This document shows, one piece after another, positions 38,455 to 50,820 of a stretch of DNA of 64,000 nt. A model generated the notes under the pieces. That model saw nothing but the letters and a program-made list of their open reading frames with translations, had not been told where the DNA came from and did no database searches. The DNA lies in NCBI GenBank assembly GCA_963930775.1, contig OZ005695.1, forward strand, positions 9,238,001 to 9,302,000. The letters are read 5' to 3'. The translations under genes and the position numbers were made by a program. The DNA is from Cliona cf. orientalis (taxonomy: Eukaryota; Porifera; Demospongiae; Clionaida; Clionaidae). Positions within the stretch are counted from its first letter, which is position 1. The number at the start of each line of letters is the position of its first letter.

Positions 38455-39408
38455 TCACACAGTAGATCTTGTTCTACCAAAACTAAGAGTTGTGGACAGA
38501 AATCGAAACAGTTTTCTCTTGAACTGAATCAGCTGCAGGAAGTGTTATTAATAATTTCTATTAATTAATTTTGTATATACACTGAAAGGGGAGGTTAGCT
38601 AGCTGGCTATCATTGTGAGGATGAATCTAAAACTGAGCTTAGTGACTTTAGATTTTTTTTTAATGACGTACTTTGCCATAGAATAATGACACAATGCAGA
38701 GTACCACCAGGACACCACACACCGCGTGAAGGAGCAGCTGAACTCTGTTTCTAAACTGAATCCTGTATGTCACACATGGAACACAAACGAGGGGAAAAGT
38801 GGAGTGAGTGCATGCTCAACCTTACTTTAGTTACAGTCTAACCATTTGTTGAGGTCATCGACATGTAGGAATCGATTTCTGTACTCTGGAGGTAGTTCAA
38901 ACTGCGATGGAATGGGGAATAGGGATTCATAGAAATCCAAAAGTATCAGTTTTGCCTGTGGTGTGGTAGTGTGATATAATATAATAATGAAGAGCTTCAA
39001 TGGAATATCAATCTCTCTCTTAGTCTCTCACCATATCAGCTCCTTCCTTCTCATGATTAATGTTGTCGTTGAGGCAGATGAACTTCTTTCTTTCTTTTCT
39101 GATAGTATCTAGCTCTGCCATAACCTATGTATTTGGCAGAATGATTTTGAAATCCAGCCACGAATTCAGTAAAGTTATCAAGTTAGACTCATACCTTAGA
39201 AGTATTCTCGCTGATCATATGGAAAGCTACTGCATCATAGGATGCCTCCTCGAATCTGATGATGTAATAATTATGTCATAGTCTACTTTATCGGATCGAT
39301 CACGAGTGCTTACTTGTACTTTTTCCGAGATGTGACAGTTTTATTAATTTTCTCTATTAGTGGCTGACAATGAAGAGTAAAGTCCAGAGTTACCAGTGGC
39401 TGTGAGTG

Positions 39409-39449
<41 letters not shown>

Positions 39450-42400
39450 AAAATATTCCGTACACACTTCTCTTCTCACCCACCCACCAGGTCGGGGTCA
39501 TAGTGCGTGTCGTACTCGACTGGAGCAATGGAGGGGCGTGTCCCATTATACTCCTTGTCACATGATCTCAGCAGATCCTCGAAGCCGCTAACGTCATTCA
39601 TGTCTATGGGCAGCTCAGTGAACATGGCCAGCATAGTTCGAAGCTCCCTCACAGACAGAATCCTAAAACACAGAGAAGAAAAGTAATATGAAAATTCAGT
39701 AATCTACTTGGCTCAAGGGGTGGTACATGTATATATATAGTACAAGTATAAAAAACAATATAATTGAAGGATGAAGTAGGGATGGCAGGGTCAAAAAGTA
39801 CATAAGTAGCCCTATATACCATAGATTGGGATATTTTCGCGTAGTCTAATTTTTGTCACATACACAAATGTACATAATACATCATTGTATTAACTAATGC
39901 GCACAAAATATTTAATTTTCGTCAGGAAAATTGACGACGAAAAATTTTCCCGATCTATGGTAGATGTATGAAAATTTAAATATTATTATCAGTTATTCAG
40001 ACCTTCATCTGTTAATTAACCCACCCTGATCTGTCCGTGTCCAGATTCTCAAAAGCAGCCTCTAAATCCAGCTCTTGCTTCTCGTTCATCATGAAATAAA
40101 TGTACGAGAAAGCATACTGCATATCGTCGGCAGTTCGCACTTTATGCGATGATGTTCTCTCGAATTCTTCTGGAAATTTCTTCTGGAGAGCTCGCATTAC
40201 ATCACTCTGAATAAAGTGCGGCATGTGGGCGGGGACCTTGCGAGCTTCGTGCCCGTAGAGTTTTGTGTAGATGCGGTTCACATGTCGGAGAGAATCGGCA
40301 AAAGTGTCGTCGGCCATTAGTTTTCTGGAGCGAAAACGACCAGTTTTGTATGTGTCGGAGATGCGGTCGCTATCTGGAGCAGCTGTTTGAGGGAGGTTGT
40401 CGTCAGCCGCTGTTTCTATGTCGGAAAAGACGTGAAGTTTCTCCCACGGCAGCCACCTACGAGACTCCCACGGCTTTGAGCTGGGATCCTGTCGTAAAAA
40501 AGGATGGGCCAAAATTATAAAAAAGGCAAAAAGCTTTACTAGTCCATAATAATATTATTATAATGTAATTCAGAGTTGACAAGAATAGAAACATGGAGTA
40601 CTTACCCACTGTCCATATTTCTTCTCCCACTCCTCCACCGCCTTCCTCAGGTCTCTTTCTCTGCTTAACTCTTTCATCTTAGCAATGGCTACCACTTCTG
40701 CCAAACGATAATTTTCTCTCTCAATCTCTCCTACTTCAGCTCCCATGAATGAGAGCAATTTCCTAGCTCCACCCACTGGACCGTGCCCCTCTTCTTGACC
40801 ATCTTCTATTTTAGCTCCACCCACTGGATCACGCCCCTCTTCTCGGCCATCTTCTACTTTAGCTCCACCCACTGGACCTCGCCCCTCTTCTCGGCCATCT
40901 TCTACTTTAGCTCCACCCACTGGGTCATGCCCCTTTTCTTGACCATCCTCTACTTCTTTGTTGGGCTTGACCTCTCCAAACAAAACTGTTCCGTTTACTG
41001 TGACGATATTCTTGAAAGGCTCGAGCAGCACCGCTCGCCTCTTCATGTAGCCCTTCTGAGTCAGGTCGCCTTCGTGGTACTCCTGCTCGAGCGCCTTCAG
41101 GGCATCGGATACATTCACAGGGAGACGAGATGTGTTTGTGACGGTGAAGTTAGCGAAGGAGGTGGGAGGAGGGAGAGTTGGGGAAGTGGATGGACTGTGG
41201 TATAACGATGAAAAAATTTTAGTTAAAAATTAAGTGTTCGAGAAAGGAGTTGTCCTTTTGCTTACCGTTCAGTTACCCAGTAGTTTATCGATTTGTTGGA
41301 GTTCTGTATTCTAATCGCCACTGCCTCCAGGAACTGTAGAGAAGAAAGTCACATGACAGTCATGTGATCACAGCCCCTCGATAACTCACCTTCTTTGAGT
41401 GTGTCTCATTGTAGTTAAAATTCCAGTAAGTATCTGTCGAATTCTCAGAGACAGTTTTGTTAGGAGTTTGAGTGTCGCAAATTATTGTGAAATTTACCTA
41501 TATGTACAAAAAAGTGCGATCCCATAATTGACTAAATCCCACAAAATAATATCATTATGATGCTATCTTCTCACTGCTAATTCCTTCCCCGTGTCATTTG
41601 CTGGTTTTCCCTTGAGGGCAAAGTGCACCACGCTGCGACTGGTGTTGGAGCTGAGCGTGAGGCTGAGCGCTTTGAACTTTTGGCTGATCACAGATGTCCT
41701 AATTATAGGGGCAGTGCCGAACTCCCCCGATGTGATCGTGGTACCGTTTGGAAAGACTTCGGTCAAGTTGAAGTAGAGGGCTTTGGTGCCGAGGGGAACG
41801 TTGTACTGACCACCTCCTACTGGCAGCTGCAGACAAAGTGGTAGGTAAGGGGTCGCCAAAGTCACATGTACAATGTATTAGTAAGCATCTGATTGCATAC
41901 TGGTACATAAACAATTTGATATTGTACAGCCTTAAATTTTATTTCCGGTTATGAAAAAATATACTCACCGTATAGCCAAGTAGTTCGTCCCATTTTTCAG
42001 TTCCGCAGTCTCCAGCGTCGTAGCCGCACTGAGGGACACGACAGGAGCTGTCACAGTAGCGATCACCGAGCCAGCTGTTCAGACAACCTGTGTTGCAGTG
42101 GTCGGCGGGATTGGCTGCGGGAGGTACGAGGTGAGTGAGTGTGTGTGTGTGTGTGTGAGATGTTTAGATAACTATCTGATACCACTATATTTCAGTTTAG
42201 AAAAGCAGCTCGAGAGTAGTACTTACATGCAAACAAAAGTATTTGGACTAATGGCTACTAGTACGTGTATAGCACAAACAAGTCAGTGTCGCTTTCTCGT
42301 GCTTGAAAACACAACTTAGCCGTGCATGTCATTCCCATCAACAATGCAATATGCGAACTTCCATTTTAGGAGCTATAGGCAATTCTACTGTTTACACAAT

Positions 42401-45400
42401 CAAATTTTTACTGCGATCTTTTTCATTATTGATAGACCGAGTCAAAGATGGCACTCAAGCTGAACACTGAGAAGCATATCTTTCACTACAAAAGCCTTCA
42501 CATTGACAAGAGCCAGCCCCTTGGTCGTGGTTCCTATGGAGCTGTCTACAAGGCCAAGTGTGACCAGCTGCCCTGTGCTGCTAAAGTCCTCCACCCAACA
42601 ATCCTTGATCCCAAAGACCCAGGAGCAGACAAGATCTTGGCGAGATTTTATCATGAATGTACCTTTCTTGGAGGTATTTGCCATCCATACATAGTCCAGT
42701 ACCTGGGCATTAGCAGAGATCCTGAGTCCAGACTACCAGTGCTGCTGATGGAACTGCTAGAGGAGAGTCTGACACAGATGCTTTGCCGCTCGCAACAGCC
42801 ACTAGCCTACTGCGTTCAGGTAGACATCTGCCATGATATCGCCTTGGCAATCACCTACCTCCACTCCAACGACATCATCCACCGAGACCTCTCCAGCAAC
42901 AACGTGCTGGTGATTGCTGGGAGAAGAGCTAAAGTGACTGACTTTGGCATGTCCAAGCTAGCCTGTGCAGCAGCTCCAAATACTGCCAGTTCTCTCACTG
43001 CTTGCCCGGGAACGCTGGCCTACATGCCTCCAGAAGCACTGAGGGAGCCACCATGGTACACAAAGAAGCTGGACTGCTTCTCTGAGGGTGTCCTCATGAT
43101 CCAAGTGTGCACCCAACTGTGGCCTGAGCCTGGACCTCGAACTTGTACAATTCCCGATCCCAGGTCACCAACTGGCACTACAGAGATGCCCGTTTTGGAC
43201 ACTCAGAGAAGAAGGAATCATATTGAGCTTATCGATCCCTCTCACCCGTTCTTACCCCTCATAGAGAAGTGCCTTGCCTACATCGAGGACAAGAGACCGA
43301 CAGCTAGCGAGCTCTGTCAGAAGCTGGAAGATCTCAAGAAGAAGAAGGAATACTACGACAGTGCAGGAGGAGAGGAGGAGAGCTACAGTGATCTGAAGCG
43401 ACGGATTCAAGAGTTGCAGATTAGCGAAGAGGCAAAGGATAAGAAAATCCAGGAGCTGGAGAAAGAGCTTGCCAAGGCTCGCCACGACGTTAAACGCCAG
43501 AGTGAGAATATCATGCGATTCAGACAGGCCATTCAACAGATGAAGGACACAATGAAAGAACGGGAGAAAAAAGTACACGAAAAACGTGAGGAAATGGCGT
43601 CAAAGGAAAAGCAAATAAAACAGCTGACTGAACAACTGAACCAACAACAGGCGATCACGGCAGAGTTTCAACAGTCAAACGAGCACCTTCTACGACAGCT
43701 GGACAGAATGAAAAAGAAACCACTCCATTCGCTTGAAGACGACCAACAGCAGTCACACTCACCTTTGCACAGCTCAACAGAGAGAGAACTGAGTCTGAGC
43801 TGGAGAGGAGAAGAGGAGGCACCAGAACCGCTGCTCAGAGGAACAGCTGTGGTGGACGGTGACATAGTCTACTTCATGCACCAATACTTGGGCAAAGTCT
43901 ATTCCTACAATTCGACGACCAACAGGTGGGTGAAGCTTCTCTACTGCCCGCACAAGGAGAGCAGTCTAGCGGTGGTTAGGGGACAGCTTACTACCATCGG
44001 AGGGAGAAAGTTCGAACTGCTTACCTCCAGCGAGCGGATCCTGAATGAACTGCTCAGCTTATGTGTCACCAGTCGAGGGGAAGAATGGGTGGAGCGCTTC
44101 CCACCAATGCCAACAAAGCGATACGGGGTAACCACGGTGATTGCTGCCAATTTTCTCATCGTAGCTGGAGGAATCACTACCCATGGCGATACCAAACCAA
44201 GAAGACTACTCTGTACAGATGCGGTTGAGGTACTGAGTATAAGCAATCTCACGTGGTCACAAGCGGCCAGTCTGCCACGCCCATACACTAGGGCGTCAGC
44301 GGCCATCAATGGAGATCAACTGTTCCTACTAGGAGGGGGCCACAACAAGGGTGAAATGTCACTATTGGCAATGGTCTGCTCGCTCACAGAGCTGCTTCAG
44401 TCATGTGATATGTCAAAGAGCCGATCACATGACCCAAAGAGCCAATCATGTGACTCGAAGAAGACGGTATGGTGGAGAATCGCAGACACACCCCTTTACG
44501 ACTCCACCTGTGTGGCAGTCCGTGATGGAGGAGGGATACTGACTATTGGCGGGCAAGATGTAAACGGCAAAAGCTCAGCAGACATCTACAAGTATAACCC
44601 GACTAGAAAATCATGGGACGCCGTCAATAGTCACATGCCGTCAGCTAGACATAGCTGTCTAGTGGCGGTGCTACCGAAGAAGGTGGTAGTCGTTGGAGGA
44701 GATTCACACCTCTGTGACACGAAGACCACGAATATCGTCGAGGTGGCGGATTTCACCTGAACTATGTAGGTAGCTAGCTACTCATCGGGCACAGTATTAT
44801 TAAACAAAGCACACAGTTTTTGTAACTAAAGCATATTTAAGATCAGTTGAGGTATTATATTGCTACATGTATGTACATGTATGTATGTATGTATGTATGT
44901 ATGTAGAATTACATGTAATTACTGTATTGGTTAACTTCACTAAACATGATAAGATATGTCAATCATCAAGGTTTAACGATACACACACGATTAAAGAATA
45001 AATCAGGAAGGCTTAGGAATGATAATAATTATACAGAGTACATAAATCCTTGCTATAATGGCCAAGATGGAACACCGCTCGTTGTCTGTCAAAATATTAT
45101 TATTATTCAGAAGATAGATAGCACTGTAGATCATGTGACAGCTACAGCACCTGTCACTGTCACTTCACCGTAAACAAGCTTTGTTGATGGAATCAGCTAA
45201 ACATACAATCATGTTGTATACCTCTAGCTTACATGTAATTCGTATAACCGTATAGCTGGATATTTTTGAAATTAGACCCGTGAAATAAGCACACGATTAT
45301 ACAATGTACAATTGTGTGCATCAGTAAAAAAATAGATCACCTATACCATATCAGGGTTTCATCCAGTGGGGGGGGTGGGGGGGAAGCTTCCCCCCCAAAT

Positions 45401-48400
45401 ACCCCAGCTTCCCCCCCAAAAAAATCAGAGAAGGAAAGGAGGAGAGAGAGAGGGAGAGAGAGAAGGGAGAAGAGGAGAAAAAAAGAGAGAGAGAGAGAGA
45501 GTGAGAGAGGGAGGAAGTGACAGAGAGATGCAGACTGAGATAACAAGTTCGACAGCAACAATTATTATTGAAATTCAAATAACATTAATTTTGATACATG
45601 ACAGTACTTTATAGAATCAGTCTACGAGGTTTTTGTTCTTTCCAATGAGTTATAATATCTTTTAGTTCATCGTCATTTAGAGTTTCCGGTCCTTCAATAC
45701 ATATACGCATAGTTTGATCTAAACTCTCCTCACCAAGCCTATTTCTCAAGCGTGTTTTTATGAGCTTCATATCACTGAAACTTCTTTCCACTGTAGCTGT
45801 GGTGACAGGCAAAATTGTTGCTAGTGAAGCGAGAGTGATAAGGTTTGGAAATGCGGCTCTAATAGTGTCATTAGTCAGGAGATTACTGAAGACCTTATTC
45901 ATGCTGATGTTGCTATACTCCTTGAACAGTACTTTACGAAAAAACCTCCACTCAGCTTTAGCCTCATCTCCATCAATATCAGGAATGGACCTGTTGGTTT
46001 CACCTTCAAAAGATACACTCTGAGCTCTCCCATAGAAGTCTGTTAGTACTTGCATCTCTGATTCACCATAACTTGAAAGCTCTCCTTCATTAGCTGGCAA
46101 AAATTGCGGATCAAATACCGAGAAGCACGAGTAAACATCAGATGACCTCAGCCTGGTTGAAATATGGTCGATGACACTTTGTATATATGGGCGATAGACC
46201 TTCCGCATAAATTCTTCTTTTTCATCTTCTGAAATTGAAATATTATGCTCCCCAAGTTGCTGTGGGTCAGAAAACACTGAAATGTGATCTTTAAACCATG
46301 TACTAGTGTCAGGCTTTTCTTTGATTTCTGTAAGTCTAGCTATCGCTCCCTCTACCATGCCAGGTACACATGCCAGATTTAAACTTTGGGACTGTAGGCT
46401 GCCTTGTAGCTTGGCAAGTGTGTGGAGTATATCACACAGCATGTAAAGGCAAGCAACTGATTTATACTTGCAAAAGAGCCTCATCAGACCATAGGCCTCA
46501 GCATCGCCACTCTCATCATACATCTCTTGAAACGTGGCAACCAAGGCTGGCAATGACCTTCTAACTGCTCTGACACACCGCTCTCTGGCTAGCCACCTAG
46601 TATCACTTGGCTTTTGGATTTTCAATTCAGGCGAATCGAGTGCTGTCTGAATCTCAGCCAATTTCTCAGCTTTCTTAGGCGAATAATGGAACATCTTCCA
46701 CATAGTGAGAAGTGTTCCAAACATTCTTTTGACCTCAGTATGCTCATCCGCAGCATAAACAGAAGCAAGTTGAAGCTGGTGGCATCGACAATGAACGTAT
46801 AAAGCACTAGGAGTATGGAATCTCAATCGTAACTGCACTCCAGATTTAGCCCCTGACATGGTGTTTGCCCCATCAAATCCAAGACCACGCATTTTTTTTA
46901 TATCCAAACCCTTGTCTTGCAAAAACTCTAACAAATATTGTGTCAAGGACTGTGCATTCACTTCACGAGCCCTAATAATGCCCAAGAAATGTTCCATTGC
47001 CTTGCCGTCTTCGACCCATCTACCACAAATGGACATTTCTTCCTTTGAAGACACATCGGTGCTTTCGTCTGCCATTATGGAATAAAACTGGCTCTTCTTC
47101 ATGCGGCATAAAATACTTTGCTCAATGAAGTGGCTAATACTGCTGAGAAATTCTGCGGTGCTTATTTTGGACATATATGATGCATTACCAGCACATTCAT
47201 TTTTGTGAACTTTTAGATGCTCGTCTCCATTGTCGATTTGGAGTGTAATAAGATCAGTGAAAGTAGTCGTGTGTGGCATGCGATGCTTTATCAAGAAGTA
47301 CAATGATCTGATGAGCTTCTTGATTAGCTCTAGGTTTCTTCTCTTATCTTCCTCACTGACTCTGGCCATTCTTTGAAGTATATCTCCATGTATTGTAGCA
47401 GCTTCAGCTAGCATACGCTTTTCAAGTGCTACCTTGTGCCACTCCGACTTATCATGCTTATTTAAAAGCTCTGTAGCTTTGACCCAGTTAGCAACTGGGC
47501 GCTGAACCCATGCCCCTCTAGCTTGAACTGGTGGCTTACCATATTTTTTGCATGCAGAACAGAACATACCACCTTCTTCTTCTTTATATTCAATCCATGG
47601 CCACTTTTTCATCCATTCTGGATTGTATCGTAGGTTGTCCTTGTACAATCTCATCCTTTCAGCACCTTCTGTGTGTGCCGGTGTGAGTCTAGCCTGAGGG
47701 TCTAGGCAAGGCCTCTTACTTGATATAGAAGGTTCTTCAGCATTGGATCTATCAGACTCTGAGCTTTTTCTAGACACCCTGATCACAAACTTATCCATAC
47801 TGATAGCTACATGTAGCTCAGTTCTTAGTAGTACTCACTTTTCACCATGTGACTCTGGAAGACCTTTGAACTCTGAAGAGTTGCTGCTGTCTACACTATT
47901 AATTAGTCCTAAGTAGGTGCTAGGCCACAATTAGCTAAGCTGGCAGCTTCCCCCCCAAAATTTTTTTTCTGGATGAAACCCTGCATATTATATCTGCAAT
48001 CTCTACCATATATCCGTAAAAATTGAACCCCTCAAATTTCCTGCTATACGGTATAGTTTCTTTTTTCGTGGCTCCATATACATGTACATGTATATACCAT
48101 GGACTTACATGTACTCACCTCGGTTGCTGCTCCACGAGTATCCAGGGTTCCAGCCAGGTCTGGTGGCATTGGCGCAGTCTCCCCCATCCCAGTCACATGC
48201 TGAGTTGTTGCAAGCTTGATCGCAGTATTTGTCCGTGATCCAGTTAGGGGGGCAGCCCTCCGCACAGTGGGGGATCGGCCATGCAAGATAAATCTGCATA
48301 TAAAGCAATTTTCAGTTGGGGGGGCATGATATTAGTTAGGGGGACAGCCCTCGGCACGGTGGAGGATTGTCCATGTAGGTAAATGTATAACAAAATTTTT

Positions 48401-50778
48401 TAGTAAGGGGGGACCCTTGGTATAATTGGGGGAAATGTATGCATAATAATTAAAGGGGCAGCTGTCAATAGAGCCAAGGTGACCTTTCACCTTTTGTCCC
48501 CTGCGGAAGGTGTAGAAGTCCTCTGGCCAGACCTCGTCTCCGAACATTACATCATCGTTGAGATACAGAAAGTTCTTGGAGAGTCCAGGAATGCGATGAA
48601 TGTGGCTCTCGATAGCGGGAGAGCTATAGGTAGGAAGGTGGGACTGGTTCACAAAAATGTCCTGTAGAGAGAGGGGGAGGGGGGAGAGGGGGAGAGAGAG
48701 AGAGAGACAGAAAGGAACATTAACCACACCTGCACTTGATATACATAATTATACATGTGCAGAACATGTGCTAGTGCTACACTAGAACTGTAAAAATACA
48801 CATGTACATGCCCTAAAATACATGTACATGTACATATACACAATGTAACTGTTATATAATAATTATGTTGTATGTACAATTATTAATTACTAATGACATT
48901 ATGCTAGTCTTGACGGAGGAACCTTGTGTGTGACGATGGTTAGCCTTGGGTTGTCGAGGTTGAGCCACGAGGGGATCTGGCCGTTGGTCACGATGAAGAT
49001 CTGCCTCACCCAAGGAGCAAACTGCTCAATGGAACGCAGGGAATAGCGCAGCTCCTGAACAATGTGTGATGTTATTATAGTGTAGACTTAGAGACGGTTA
49101 ATTTGGCTAGTGTGTACGTACAGAACCCCCTGAATTATATACCGTAGTGTCCCGGGCAAGCGCCCATGTACCACATTTCAAGGGGCCACTGTAGCAGCTT
49201 CTATACAAACATAATAATATTATTATGGGATTTTAATCCCGGGTATATAAGCGCCCATGTGGGCAAAAATCGTGAGTTATCCGGGACACTACGGTAATAG
49301 CACAGTGAGTTTGTTTTCCCCCATTACCTCATTGTCTTGAAATCGATTAGCCGAGATAATATCTACCCTCTCCAGCTCCTCCTCCTACATAATGTACATG
49401 GATGTCACATGACAATCATGTGCAAGTCACATGACCTACCCATGCGGAGGCTGGTAGCGAGAATGGTAGCCAGATAAGGTAGGCCTGTGTTAGATTGACG
49501 GGCTCCCCTGAGAATAACTGGTTTAACGAGTTGTTTGTTTTCAAAATCTGCTCCAATTTTCCCTTCCTGAACCTTACGACAGCGGTGCTATTCCTCTTCA
49601 CTTCGGCCTAGCAAATTGATCAATAAATCACTTTCAATTCATTAATAAAAAAATTACCTTTCAATCCTACTAGCAATTACACATTCAGTATTAAATTTTT
49701 TTTCTGGCTGAGTATTAGATGCATTACCGCAACATATATTATTACATAATAATTATTATTACAATAATATTATTATGGTCATCCCTACTTGCAAAGTCTA
49801 TTGACTCCATGTCGGTAAAAATCAGTCCAGAAAAATTTTGGAAATTTTTACTCCTAATTTTTTTTATTATGATCATAGAGTGATGATACATACCTCCAGA
49901 ACATCTCTTCCAAAGTGAGCCTCCATCCATCTCCTGAACAGCTTGCTGTTGTTCAGCGGTCGAATGCCGTTTGAAAGAGCTATCGCAAAGTCCTCCATTT
50001 TCACAGCTCCCACGAGGCTGTGATCGGAAGTGAGGTAGCCCCTCGTAACGGAGACATTTCTCCCGCTACTGTCCGTGATAAATCCCCGTCTAATCAGCTC
50101 TGAGACTATTAATTAAAAACCAGTAAAAGACTGTTTATTTTAAAGGGGAAATTTCCATCAAGAAACAATACTAACTTTAATAGTTTACTTACCATCGTGC
50201 TCTTTTGGCATACGAACAGCGTACACTGGAGTCACATGATCCCCCTGGGGGGTAACTAACTTAAAATCGCTAAGGTGGCCCCCCACGAGGAGGGGGAATG
50301 TAGTTCTCAGTGTATCCAAATCCAGGGAGTTGGTGAAATTCCGAGAGTCCAAAATCAGGGATCGCCACGGGACGCAGTTCTTAAACGGACATTTTAGTCC
50401 GATTTCCTCTTGCAACAGTAAACTAGAGTTGGTGGTAGAATTGATTGGAGATGTCCTAGCATTACTAGAGTTGACCTGTGACCCTGACGCCGCTGTGCTG
50501 GTGGCATTTTTTCTGCAAAACGGGAGAAGATTGAAACTCAAATCTATCCTTGTTCCCACCCCCAGGCCACTCCGAGTATTACACAAAAACAACACATTTT
50601 TTATGTAAAATGTTCTGTTTTCGTGTATTAAATAATGTAACAGATTTCAAACTGTATATAGCTGGGCCACTAACTTTGGCAGCCGCTTTCTCAGCTCTCT
50701 CAGTTCAGCGAGCAGAACTGGATCCGACCCGTTCACCCATGTGTAGACAATATCGATTGGTAGCTCTGGACATAAGCT

Positions 50779-50820
<42 letters not shown>

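Larger units (their letters stand above)
45247..48053. mobile_element. MITE, family CCGTATAGC, copy 3, split by a hAT element
   Basis: The left end ACCGTATAGCTGGATATTT (45247 on) and right end AAATTTCCTGCTATACGGTA (to 48053) are inverted repeats. Without the 2.6-kb insertion the element is about 175 bp, the size of its relatives at 6130-6350 and 58003-58210. Confidence 0.75.

Noticed and set aside
45609..47798. Domesticated ZMYM1-type host gene
   Set aside because: Perfect 15-bp terminal inverted repeats and position inside another element indicate a mobile transposon.
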